Assembly: GCA_900545835.1 (NCBI GenBank) | Contig: URBB01000022.1 | Location: 1 to 22,332, forward strand | DNA length: 22,332 nt | Reading direction: 5' to 3' | From: an uncultured Collinsella sp. | GTDB lineage: Bacteria; Actinomycetota; Coriobacteriia; Coriobacteriales; Coriobacteriaceae | Part shown: positions 1 through 7,637 of the stretch, in pieces | Layout: every line of letters starts with the position of its first letter | Numbering within the stretch: position 1 is the first letter of the stretch | Made by a program: the position numbers and the translations under genes | The notes under the pieces: model-generated | Database searches by the model: none | What the model was told of the DNA's origin: nothing | What the model saw: only the letters and a program-made list of their open reading frames with translations

Positions 1-7
1 CTCTCCG

Positions 8-40
8 TCGTCGGCAGCGTCAGATGTGTATAAGAGACAG
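8..40 (+). other. Nextera adapter sequence (artefact)
   Basis: The 33 bases are the Nextera read-1 transposase adapter, including the 19-bp mosaic end that finishes AGATGTGTATAAGAGACAG. Bases 1-7 are also likely non-genomic. Genomic sequence starts at about 41. This is a library artefact and not a mobile element. Confidence 0.97.
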
Positions 41-720
41 TCGCTCGGCACGGTGTCGCTCGCATCCCACAGATCGGGATTGAGCGTGGGTGCGTGAGGG
101 TCCACGGCGCAATGCGAACTTGTGTGTTCGTCGCCGATGGGCATGTATTCGATAAAGCGCAGGTGAATGGGGCGATCAACGGTCAGGCGCGCGAGGGCCG
201 CCACGTCCTGGTTGAGGCGGCGGACGACTACGCAGTTGACCTTAACCGGCCCAAAGCCCCAGGTCAGCGCCGCATCGATACCCGCCATAGTCTGCTCGAG
301 CCGACCCAGGCGCGTGATCTTTCCAAAGAGCGTGGGGTCGAGTGTGTCGAGCGAAATGTTGACGCGGTCGAGCCCGGCGTCTTTGAGCTGCGGCGCCAGC
401 TTGGGCAGCAGGGCGCCGTTGGTGGTGAGCGAGATATCCTCGATCTGCGGGATCGCGCGGATGTCGCGAATGAGCGGGATAATGCGGCGGCTGACCAGCG
501 GCTCGCCACCCGTCAGGCGCACGTGGCGAATGCCCCCTCCCGCCACCAGGCGCACAAAGCGAGCAATTTCCTCGGCACTGAGCAGCTCGTCGTGTGCACG
601 CGGCGCCACGCCGTCGGCAGGCATACAGTAGATGCAGCGGAAATTGCACTTGTCGGTTATGGCAATGCGCAGGTAGTTGATATCGCGGCCAAAACCGTCA
701 TGTTGCACGCGCTCGTCCAC
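41..720 (-). CDS. moaA: GTP 3',8-cyclase MoaA, 3' end missing
   Basis: Radical SAM enzyme of the first step of molybdenum cofactor synthesis, converting GTP to 3',8-cyclo-GTP in the cytoplasm. The reading frame starts at a GTG (718-720) behind a GGGGAGGG ribosome binding site and begins VDERVQHDGFGRDINYLR, typical of MoaA. The radical SAM cluster motif CNFRCIYC gives Cys25, Cys29 and Cys32. The SAM-binding LTGGEPL follows at residues 69-75. About 226 codons are present of a usual 320-340, so the C-terminal second 4Fe-4S cluster domain lies beyond the contig end. An in-frame TAA lies 11 codons upstream of the GTG, which supports this start. The neighbour is an unrelated putative nuclease gene behind a hairpin repeat. 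Identification is strong; a MoaA paralogue cannot be fully excluded without the C-terminus. Confidence 0.88.
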
Positions 721-850
721 ACGGCCCTCCCCTCGTGCAGCGATTTATTCTTCAGGGAATATAGTACCGCACACAGAAATCGGGTCGACACGCGTACGAC
801 AGGGCATGCCATTCGGCAAGACGGCCTTCCCAAGCCCATCCTCAGCATTC

Positions 851-915
851 AAACCGTCCCAACATTCGATGCTTTTCCCGATATTGGCAAAAAACGTCGA
901 ATGTTGGGACGGTTT
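851..915. repeat. 65-bp hairpin repeat, copy 1 of pair flanking the nuclease-like gene
   Basis: Perfect 19-bp inverted repeat (851-869 and 897-915) around a 27-base centre that can pair further through TTTTCC and its partner. The arm contains AACATTCGA. It lies 37 bp past the stop of the nuclease-like gene. A copy of the same total length and arm length lies at 2092-2156 with two arm differences, each compensated in the opposite arm. It may act as a bidirectional terminator, but there is no clean T-tract. Confidence 0.9.
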
Positions 916-952
916 AGGTGTCCGTAGAGCTCGGAAGACGAGCCAGACGCCC

Positions 953-1990
953 CTAGAGGCCGCCGCTCCAGTGCCGAATCACGAATTCCCGCAGGTCATT
1001 CTGCCGTTTCTGAAACGCCTCGCTTCGGTCGCACTTGAGGCCCATGGCGAGTGCTATAGCATTCATCGCCCGGTGCAATTGCAGTTGATGGGCAAACTGG
1101 GTCCCGGTGAGGACGATCATCCTAAAGCCCAGCGCGCTTAGTACGGTCATACGCTCCGCGTCAGACGCACTGCGCTGTTTATCAAGATGGTCCGAGCCGT
1201 TGTATTCAATCCCCGTGCCGCTCGCAGGTGCATATACATCGATCTCGAAATACCCAGCCTTAGCGAGATATTTGAACTCGTTGGGAACATCGACCCGATG
1301 GTTGAGCTCGACCCTGGTGTACCCGAGCCCGCCCTGGGAACGCTTCGCGACGACCATGATTGCGGCGGCCGTCTCCATGGGCGACCGCGCGCCATCGTGC
1401 ACACGTCTGAGCACGGCAGCCGCACGTATAGCCCCCTGACGAGATCGATTCTCATCGCAATAAGCGATCAGGTCGGCAACGGTATACCTCTGCCCTATCT
1501 CGATATAATCGCCTGTCGCCAGATGATTCAAATGATATCGGGCGCAGATTTCATACCCATATTCCAGCTGCTCGGGCTCACTCATCCACGAGCCCGCCTG
1601 GACAAAGCACATGGCCTCATCAACCACCAAGAGACCCTCTGCCACCTCGATAAGATGACCCGAGGGTATGGGCGCCCCAAACACATGGCGTCGGAGACCC
1701 GCCGGCCGAGAGCGCTCGAAATCGAAGCTAACCAGCGTGTCAATACAATCGAGCTCCTCATGTGGAATACCAAGTGAGACCAGGTAGTCGGTGACAATCT
1801 CGACCGCCGCAGATATTCTCAGTCCCTTGGCATCGAGTCCCAATTTGAGCAGGCCCGTGGTCGACTCCGCCTCGTCGGCAATCGAGTCCTCATCGTATAG
1901 GCTGCTTGCTCGCGAAAGCGGCTCGGACGGACGCGCCACATTGTGGTACAGCCAGGCAGTCTTATGGGACAGGACAATCGGCAGGTCCAT
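953..1990 (-). CDS. VSR/DUF559-like putative nuclease-fold protein
   Basis: 345-residue protein of unproven function. The ATG at 1990 follows a GGAGGG ribosome binding site by about 3 bases. The C-terminal third (about residues 249-300) has the pattern of a DUF559/very-short-patch-repair-like PD-(D/E)XK fold: EIDVY, then GIEYNGSDH, then a charged helix with DAER, then LGFRMIVLT. The candidate acidic residues are D251 and E262. The middle holds SPMETAAAIMV, typical of coriobacterial proteins that I recall as multi-copy hypothetical genes; that is memory, not a search result. No membrane segments or signal peptide are seen. The gene stands alone, with 65-bp hairpins 37 bp past its stop and 102 bp before its start. 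A role in DNA defence or as a toxin-like enzyme is possible by fold only. The remaining N-terminal 240 residues match no domain I can name. Confidence 0.7.
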   Translation of the reverse strand: MDLPIVLSHKTAWLYHNVARPSEPLSRASSLYDEDSIADEAESTTGLLKLGLDAKGLRISAAVEIVTDYLVSLGIPHEELDCIDTLVSFDFERSRPAGLRRHVFGAPIPSGHLIEVAEGLLVVDEAMCFVQAGSWMSEPEQLEYGYEICARYHLNHLATGDYIEIGQRYTVADLIAYCDENRSRQGAIRAAAVLRRVHDGARSPMETAAAIMVVAKRSQGGLGYTRVELNHRVDVPNEFKYLAKAGYFEIDVYAPASGTGIEYNGSDHLDKQRSASDAERMTVLSALGFRMIVLTGTQFAHQLQLHRAMNAIALAMGLKCDRSEAFQKRQNDLREFVIRHWSGGL

Positions 1991-2091
1991 GAGCCCTCCA
2001 ATGGAGTCGGATAACCAACCTTATTCCCCTGCTCACGGGTCCGCACACCTTCGTGCGCAAGAAAGCGATTCCACCCGATCGAGTGGCATAA

Positions 2092-2156
2092 AAACCATCA
2101 CAACATTCGACGGTTTTCTCGATTTTGAGGGAAAGCATCGAATGTTGTGATGGTTT
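2092..2156. repeat. 65-bp hairpin repeat, copy 2 of pair flanking the nuclease-like gene
   Basis: Perfect 19-bp inverted repeat (2092-2110 and 2138-2156), with a 27-base centre whose TTTTCTC and GAGGGAAA extend the pairing. It differs from the copy at 851-915 by G to A and C to A in one arm, with matching changes in the other. It sits between the start of the nuclease-like gene and the end of the ABC operon, so it could also end ABC transcription. Confidence 0.9.
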
Positions 2157-2205
2157 GAATCGGGGTGAAGACATGGAGGGACAGGGGCAACTGTGCCCCG
2201 GCGGG

Positions 2206-4104
2206 TTAATCCAGCTCCTTGAGTCCATGTGCCAGCTGCCAGTACTCGCCGTGCAACGCGAGGAGTTCCTCGTGAGTGCCGCGTTCGATGATGCGGCCGT
2301 GTTCGAGGACCATGATCGCGTCGGCGTCGCGGACGGTGGACAGGCGGTGCGCGATCATAAACGTGGTGCGACCGCGCATGATGCGGTCCATGCCGCGCTC
2401 GATGAGCTTTTCGGTGCGCGTGTCGATGGAACTCGTGGCCTCGTCCAGGATGAGCACCGGCGGATCGGCCACGGCCACACGTGCGATGGCGAGCAGCTGG
2501 CGTTGGCCCTGCGACAGGTTGGCGCCATCGGCCGTAACCGGCGTGTCGTAGCCTTGTGGCAAGCGGCGGATAAACGAGTCGGCGCAGGCGGCCTCGGCGG
2601 CGGCGCGCACTTCCTCGTCGGTCGCGTCGAGCTTGCCAAAGCGAATGTTCTGCGCAATGGTGCCGCTAAACAGGTGCGTATCCTGCAGCACAATGCCGAG
2701 CGACCCGCGCAGGCTGGCCTTGGCGATGTGCTTGACGTCGATGCCGTCGTACGTGATCTCGCCGTCATCGACCTCGTAGAAGCGGTTGATGAGGTTGGTG
2801 ATGGTCGTCTTTCCGGCGCCCGTCGAGCCCACAAAGGCGATCTTTTGCCCCGGCTTGGCAAACAAGTTGAGGTCCGTGAGCACGCGCGTGCCCGGCACGT
2901 AGGAAAAGTCCACGGCATGGAAGCGCACGTCGCCGGCAAGCGGCACGAGGCCGGTGACAAGCTCAGTGCCGTCGGCAGCCACCGCACGGCCCGCATCGTC
3001 GACCGAGGCCACATCGTGCAGATGCCCGTACGTGCCCACGCCACGACCTTCGGGAATCTTCCACGCCCACGCGGAATCGCCCGTCTGCACCAGCTCCACA
3101 CAGCCCTCGTCCACCTCGGGCTGCAGGTCCATCGCGGCGAACAGGCGCTCGGCACCGGCCAGCGCGTTGAGCAAGAAGTTGCCCAGCTGCGTGAACTGGT
3201 TGATGGGCATGGCCGCCTGGCGCACAAAGACCAGGTAGCTCGCGAGCGCGCCCACGTCGGCCAGACCGTTGATGCAGAGCATGCCGCCCGCCACCGCGAC
3301 GATCGCGTAGTTGGCGTACCCGATCACCACGGTCATGGGCACCATCGAGTTGGCATAGGCCTGCGCGGCGCCACCGGTGCGGCGCAGCTCCTGGTTGCGC
3401 GCATCGAAACCGGCCACGTTGGCCTGCTCGTGGTTAAAGACCTTGATGACCTTTTGGCCCGAGACCATCTCCTCGACATATCCGTCCAAGTCGCCGAGCG
3501 ACGCCTGCTGGGCGGCAAAGAATCGCTTGGAGCGGATACCCGAGTAGCGTGCGTACAGCACGATGGCCGCGTCGCACACGAGCGTGATGATCGTGAGCTG
3601 CCAATTGAGGATGATGAGCATGGCCGTGGTGCCGATCACCTGGATGGTCGCCTGGATCACGTTGGCAAAGCTGTTGTTGAGCGCCTCGGAGACCGTGTCG
3701 ACGTCGTTGGTGAAGAAGCTCATGATGTCGCCCGAACGCGTGCCGTCGAAATAGCTGAGCGGCAGTGTCTGGATGTGCGCGAACAGGTCGCGGCGGATGT
3801 CGGACACCACACGTTGGGCCGCGCGCACCATAATCTGCGAGTAGCCCAGGGCCGACAGCACGCCCGCGGCGTAGATGGCGGCCGTAAAGAAAACCTGCTT
3901 GGTGAGCAGCTCCTCCCCGCCCGTAGCCAGGCCGTTGACGATGGGTCGCACCATATAGGTACCGGCGAGGCTCGCGATGGCGGCGACGGAGGCTAGCACG
4001 CCCACCGCAAGCAGCGAGAACTTGGCATGGCCCATGTATGAGAGCAGGCGGCGGAGCGTCTGTCCCAAATTGGCTGGGCGGGCCTGAGCGGATGTCTTAG
4101 GCAT
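2206..4104 (-). CDS. ABC exporter half-transporter, catalytically canonical subunit
   Basis: 632-residue membrane exporter subunit with an N-terminal six-helix transmembrane domain (about residues 20-320) and a C-terminal nucleotide-binding domain. Walker A is GSTGAGKT (426-433), the Q-loop is Q474, Walker B is LILDEATSSID with catalytic E555, and the switch His is H586. The signature is LSQGQ (530-534) instead of LSGGQ. A segment of about 55 residues (335-390) is inserted between the two domains. I chose the ATG at 4104, which overlaps the stop of the upstream gene by 8 bp (ATG CC TAA) and fits translational coupling; upstream in-frame codons would read through that gene. The partner at 4097-5875 has a degenerate ATP site, so the two likely form a heterodimeric drug or lipid exporter of the BmrCD or TM287/288 type. 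The substrate cannot be told. Confidence 0.93.
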   Translation of the reverse strand: MPKTSAQARPANLGQTLRRLLSYMGHAKFSLLAVGVLASVAAIASLAGTYMVRPIVNGLATGGEELLTKQVFFTAAIYAAGVLSALGYSQIMVRAAQRVVSDIRRDLFAHIQTLPLSYFDGTRSGDIMSFFTNDVDTVSEALNNSFANVIQATIQVIGTTAMLIILNWQLTIITLVCDAAIVLYARYSGIRSKRFFAAQQASLGDLDGYVEEMVSGQKVIKVFNHEQANVAGFDARNQELRRTGGAAQAYANSMVPMTVVIGYANYAIVAVAGGMLCINGLADVGALASYLVFVRQAAMPINQFTQLGNFLLNALAGAERLFAAMDLQPEVDEGCVELVQTGDSAWAWKIPEGRGVGTYGHLHDVASVDDAGRAVAADGTELVTGLVPLAGDVRFHAVDFSYVPGTRVLTDLNLFAKPGQKIAFVGSTGAGKTTITNLINRFYEVDDGEITYDGIDVKHIAKASLRGSLGIVLQDTHLFSGTIAQNIRFGKLDATDEEVRAAAEAACADSFIRRLPQGYDTPVTADGANLSQGQRQLLAIARVAVADPPVLILDEATSSIDTRTEKLIERGMDRIMRGRTTFMIAHRLSTVRDADAIMVLEHGRIIERGTHEELLALHGEYWQLAHGLKELD

Positions 4105-5875
4105 GGAGCTCACCCCCTTCTCGGGCCGGGGCATCTGAGGTCGCATTCCCCGCGAACTCCATCTGCGAGGCGTAAATCTCCTGGTAGATGTTGTCACCCG
4201 CCAGCAGCTCCCGGTGCGTGCCCACGCCGTGAATGCGGCCGTCGTCCAGCACGACAATGCGGTCGGCATCCATCACGCTCGCGATACGCTGGGCGATGAT
4301 GATCACGGTCGTATCGGGAATCTGCGCGATATGCTCGCGGATCCTGGCGTCGGTCGCCATATCGACCGCGCTGGTCGAGTCATCAAAAATAAGCACGCGC
4401 GGATGTTTGAGCAGTGTACGCGCGATGCACAGGCGCTGCTTCTGCCCGCCCGAAACGCCAGCGCCGCCCTGGCCCAACTCGCCGTCGAGCCCGCCGATGC
4501 GGTCCAGGAACTCGTCCACACACGCCGCGCGGCAGGCACGCAGCAGCTCCTCGTCGGTGGCATCGGGCGCGCCCCACCGCAGGTTCTCGCGCACGGTGCC
4601 CGTAAACAGCACGTTCTTTTGCAGCACAATGCCCACGGCATCGCGCAGGGCAGCCAGGTCGTAGTCGCGCACATCGCGCCCGCCCACGAGCACGGCGCCC
4701 TCGGTCGCGTCGTACAGGCGCGCGATGAGCTGCACGAGCGAGCTCTTGCCCGAGCCCGTGCCGCCGAGCACACCCACCGTGGAGCCCGGCTCAATACGAA
4801 GGTCGATATGCTCGAGCACATCCTCGGCAGCATCCGCGCGGTACTTAAACGACACGTCGCGGAACTCGACGCTTCCGTCGGCCACTTCGCGCACGGCCGC
4901 GTCTGCCGCGGGCGCTTGGATGAGCGATTGTTCGTCGATCACGCGCGAAATGCGCTCCACGCTGGCGAGCGCGCGCGTGAGCAGCAAAAACACGTTGGAG
5001 ATCATCATAAGCGAGTTCATGATCAGCAGCACGTAGCTCATAAAGCCCGTGAGCGAGCCCACGCCCAGCTTGCCGGCGAGAATCATGTGGCCGCCAATCC
5101 ACAGGATGGAGAGCGCAGCCACGTACATCGACAGCTGAAACACCGGCAGGTTGAGCACCGCGTTGCCAAAGGTCTTCGTCGCAGTGCCGGCGAGCTCGGT
5201 ATTGACGGTGTCGAACTTGGCCTCCTCGTGCTCGGTACGAACGTAGGCCTTGACGGCACGCACGGCGGTGAGGTCTTCCTGTACCACGCCGTTGAGGTGG
5301 TCCATCGAGGTCTGGAGTTGGCGGTAGAGCGGACTGACGCGATAGGTAATGGCGCCCAGTACGATTGCCAGCACGGGCAAGATGATCGCAAAGACGGTGG
5401 CGAGCGGGCGCGACAGCATCAGCGCGTAGATAAGGCCGACGATAAGCGTCACCGGGCCGCGCACCATAGGGCGAAAGCCGTTGCCCACAGCATTTTGGAT
5501 AACGGTGATGTCCGTGGTCATGCGGGTGACGAGTGAGCTGGCGTCGTAGTTGTCCAGGTTACCAAAAGCGAGCGTCTGAATCTTTTTGTACTCGGCCTCG
5601 CGCAGGTTAGCGCCTAGGCCCGAGGCAACGCGGGCGGACGTGCGGGCATAACCCAAGCCCAGTACCAGCGAAAGCGCGGCGCACACCAACATGTACGCGC
5701 CCTGCAGCAGCATGTAGTTGATATCACCCGCAGGCACGCCCACATCGATGATGTTGGCCATGATGACCGGGATAAACAGCTCGAGCACCGTCTCGACCGA
5801 CACAAAGAACACGCCGAGGATGGCGTCGCGACGGTATGCCCCTAGATAGGAAAACAGTATTTTGAGATTGCGCAC
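4097..5875 (-). CDS. ABC exporter half-transporter, degenerate-site subunit
   Basis: 592-residue first gene of the exporter operon. The transmembrane domain spans about residues 15-305. The nucleotide-binding domain has Walker A GGTGSGKS (371-378), Q419 and a normal signature VSGGQ (474-478). Walker B reads LIFDDSTSAVD, with Asp499 where the catalytic Glu is expected, and the switch His is replaced by Gln529 (IIAQRIASV). This is the pattern of the non-hydrolysing site in asymmetric ABC exporters, and it would pair with the altered LSQGQ of the downstream subunit. The start is a GTG at 5875 with a G-rich stretch about 10-15 bases upstream. A good promoter (TTGACA, 18 bp, TAATAC) lies upstream on the same strand. 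The gene is translationally coupled to the next one. Confidence 0.93.
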   Translation of the reverse strand: MRNLKILFSYLGAYRRDAILGVFFVSVETVLELFIPVIMANIIDVGVPAGDINYMLLQGAYMLVCAALSLVLGLGYARTSARVASGLGANLREAEYKKIQTLAFGNLDNYDASSLVTRMTTDITVIQNAVGNGFRPMVRGPVTLIVGLIYALMLSRPLATVFAIILPVLAIVLGAITYRVSPLYRQLQTSMDHLNGVVQEDLTAVRAVKAYVRTEHEEAKFDTVNTELAGTATKTFGNAVLNLPVFQLSMYVAALSILWIGGHMILAGKLGVGSLTGFMSYVLLIMNSLMMISNVFLLLTRALASVERISRVIDEQSLIQAPAADAAVREVADGSVEFRDVSFKYRADAAEDVLEHIDLRIEPGSTVGVLGGTGSGKSSLVQLIARLYDATEGAVLVGGRDVRDYDLAALRDAVGIVLQKNVLFTGTVRENLRWGAPDATDEELLRACRAACVDEFLDRIGGLDGELGQGGAGVSGGQKQRLCIARTLLKHPRVLIFDDSTSAVDMATDARIREHIAQIPDTTVIIIAQRIASVMDADRIVVLDDGRIHGVGTHRELLAGDNIYQEIYASQMEFAGNATSDAPAREGGELHA

Positions 5876-5914
5876 GCAGGTTCAACCCCCATCAAACGTT
5901 GTTCGCAAACGCAC

Positions 5915-5944
5915 GTATTATTGCGCGCCGAATAATGGTGTCAA
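5915..5944 (-). promoter_or_regulatory. Promoter of the ABC exporter operon
   Basis: On the minus strand, TTGACA (5939-5944) and TAATAC (5915-5920) are 18 bp apart, about 40 bp before the GTG start. An inverted repeat, ATTATT-8-AATAAT (5917-5936), overlaps the -10 and spacer. Part of it (GAATAATGGTG) recurs directly at 6017-6027, so a repressor site is plausible. Confidence 0.6.
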
Positions 5945-6069
5945 GTATTCCGAAATCGTTTTCTGCAAGGTTAGCGCCGGCGGCGAGTTCTCGTGATGTG
6001 TGTCCATATTCACTCGGAATAATGGTGCGCGAGACTTTTTTCGCTCCGGCGTCAACACAAAGCTTGACT

Positions 6070-6084
6070 CTACAATCGTTGTAG
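6070..6084. promoter_or_regulatory. Palindromic operator-like site before the MATE gene
   Basis: Perfect dyad CTACAA-TCG-TTGTAG about 50 bp upstream of the MATE start. It lies between two TTGACT hexamers (6064-6069 and 6089-6094), the second overlapping TACACT (6094-6099). The hexamer spacing does not give a clean sigma-70 promoter, so only the dyad itself is certain. A regulator of efflux expression may bind here. Confidence 0.4.
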
Positions 6085-6134
6085 GGTTTTGACTACACTG
6101 GTAGCTAAACGAACCAAGCCAGAAAGCCCCGCCC

Positions 6135-7481
6135 ATGGAACACGACCTCACACACGGCAATGTCCTTAAGACCATCGCGGTCTTTGCCCTGCCCTATATG
6201 CTCTCGTACTTTTTGCAGATGCTCTACGGCATGGCCGACCTGTACATGATGGGGCAGTTTAGCGGCGCCGCCGGCATCACCGCCGTGGGCAATGGCGCGC
6301 AGACGCTCTATATCATTACCGTGACGCTCGTGGGCCTGGCCATGGGAACGACGGTGATCGTCGGCCACGCCGTGGGCTCGCGCCGCTTCGACCGCGCCGA
6401 GGCCGCCATCGGCAACACCATTACGCTCTTTATGGGTGTCTCGGTGGTGCTGGCCGCTGTCCTGCTCGCGCTGTGCCCGCAGATCGTGGCACTCATTGGC
6501 ACGCCGGCCGAGGCAGTCGAAGGAACCGCCGCCTACCTGCGCATCTGCTTTGTCGGCATTCCCTTTATCGCCGCGTACAACATTCTTTCGGCCATCTTTC
6601 GCGGCCTGGGCGATTCGCGCTCGCCCATGTACGTGATTGGCGTGGCATGCATCATTAATATCGCGCTCGATTTTCTGTTTATCGGCCACATGGGGCTCGG
6701 CCCCGTGGGCGCGGCGCTCGGCACGGTGACCGCCCAGACGGCCAGCGTTGCCCTCGCGCTCGTGTGGCTCAAGAGCCGCCGCACGAACATCCACGTTAAG
6801 CGCAGCGACCTGCGCCCCCAGCCCGAGGTGCTCGGCAGCATTCTTAAGATCGGCGTGCCCGTGGCCGTGCAGGACGGCTGCATCCAGGTGGCGTTTATGT
6901 TTATCACCGTCATCGCCAACCACCGAGGACTCGTCGACGCCGCCGCCGTGGGCCTGGTCGAGAAGATGATCAGCTTCTTGTTCATTGTGCCGAGCTCCAT
7001 GGGCGCCACCGTCAGCGCACTCACGGCGCAAAACGCCGGCGCAGGCAAGGGCGATCGTGCACGTCAGGTACTCAAAGATGCCATGACGATCTCGGTAGTG
7101 TATGGCTGCCTGATCACAGCGCTGATGTGGCTGGTGGCGCCGGCGTTTATCGGCTTTTTTGCCAAGGACGCTGCAGTGGTCGCGGCCGGTACCGGCTATA
7201 TGCGCAGCTACATTTTCGACGCAATCTTTGCCGGCATCCACATTTGCTTTAGCGGCTTTTTCGCTGCGTACGGCAAGAGCTACATCGGCTTTGCGCACAA
7301 CGTGCTGGCCGTGGCGCTCATTCGCGTGCCGGGCGCGTGGCTGCTGTCGAACGCCTATTCCAACACGCTGTTTCCCATGGGCATCGCCTCGCCGTGCGGG
7401 TCCATTCTGTCGGCAGTCATCTGTGTTGTCGCGTTTACCGTGCTCAACCGGCGCGGGGCTTTTGACAAGTTGGCAGCGTAG
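6135..7481 (+). CDS. MATE family multidrug/sodium efflux protein
   Basis: 448-residue integral membrane protein with about twelve hydrophobic segments in two related halves, the size and layout of MATE (multidrug and toxic compound extrusion) transporters, which export cationic drugs or metabolites in exchange for Na+ or H+. The N-terminus reads HGNVLKTIAVFALPYMLSYF, followed by MADLYMMGQFSGAAGITAVG, the usual first-helix region of the DinF/NorM group. Another family-like stretch is EKMISFLFIVPSSMGATVSA at about residue 275. The ATG at 6135 has only a weak ribosome binding site (GAAAG, 9-13 bases upstream). The gene is monocistronic, with a palindromic site upstream and a bidirectional terminator at 7580-7616 shared with ligA. 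The substrate is unknown. Confidence 0.92.
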   Translation: MEHDLTHGNVLKTIAVFALPYMLSYFLQMLYGMADLYMMGQFSGAAGITAVGNGAQTLYIITVTLVGLAMGTTVIVGHAVGSRRFDRAEAAIGNTITLFMGVSVVLAAVLLALCPQIVALIGTPAEAVEGTAAYLRICFVGIPFIAAYNILSAIFRGLGDSRSPMYVIGVACIINIALDFLFIGHMGLGPVGAALGTVTAQTASVALALVWLKSRRTNIHVKRSDLRPQPEVLGSILKIGVPVAVQDGCIQVAFMFITVIANHRGLVDAAAVGLVEKMISFLFIVPSSMGATVSALTAQNAGAGKGDRARQVLKDAMTISVVYGCLITALMWLVAPAFIGFFAKDAAVVAAGTGYMRSYIFDAIFAGIHICFSGFFAAYGKSYIGFAHNVLAVALIRVPGAWLLSNAYSNTLFPMGIASPCGSILSAVICVVAFTVLNRRGAFDKLAA

Positions 7482-7495
7482 CGGGGCGACGCGGA

Positions 7496-7579
7496 ATCGC
7501 CCTGATCGACGACATCATCGGCGACGACCCCGCGACCCACGTGACGCAGATTACGGTGCCGGTTGCCCCGTCCAAATAA
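7496..7579 (+). pseudogene. Possible C-terminal gene remnant
   Basis: Between the MATE stop and the terminator, 28 in-frame codons end at a TAA and read IALIDDIIGDDPATHVTQIT then VPVAPSK. The composition looks like the tail of a LacI-family effector domain, and there is no start or ribosome binding site. It may be the stub of a deleted regulator; chance coding cannot be excluded. Confidence 0.25.
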
Positions 7580-7616
7580 GAACCGCCCGAAAGGCATCAT
7601 GCTTTCCGGGCGGTTC
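7580..7616. terminator. Bidirectional terminator between MATE and ligA
   Basis: The stem GAACCGCCCG-AAAG pairs with CTTT-C-CGGGCGGTTC across an 8-base loop. It is followed by TTCAATTT on the plus strand and TTATTT on the minus strand, and lies between convergent genes. Confidence 0.85.
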
Positions 7617-7637
7617 TTCAATTTGGCTATCAACGCG

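Noticed and set aside
2125..3996. 623-codon open frame on the plus strand opposite the ABC transporter
   Set aside because: It is a GC-rich antisense shadow full of His, Arg, Val and Asp, with no domain. The minus strand carries a complete ABC subunit with all motifs.
6105..7298. 397-codon open frame on the minus strand opposite the MATE gene
   Set aside because: Shadow composition with Ala/His/Asp/Arg-rich protein and no membrane segments. The plus-strand MATE reading is clear.
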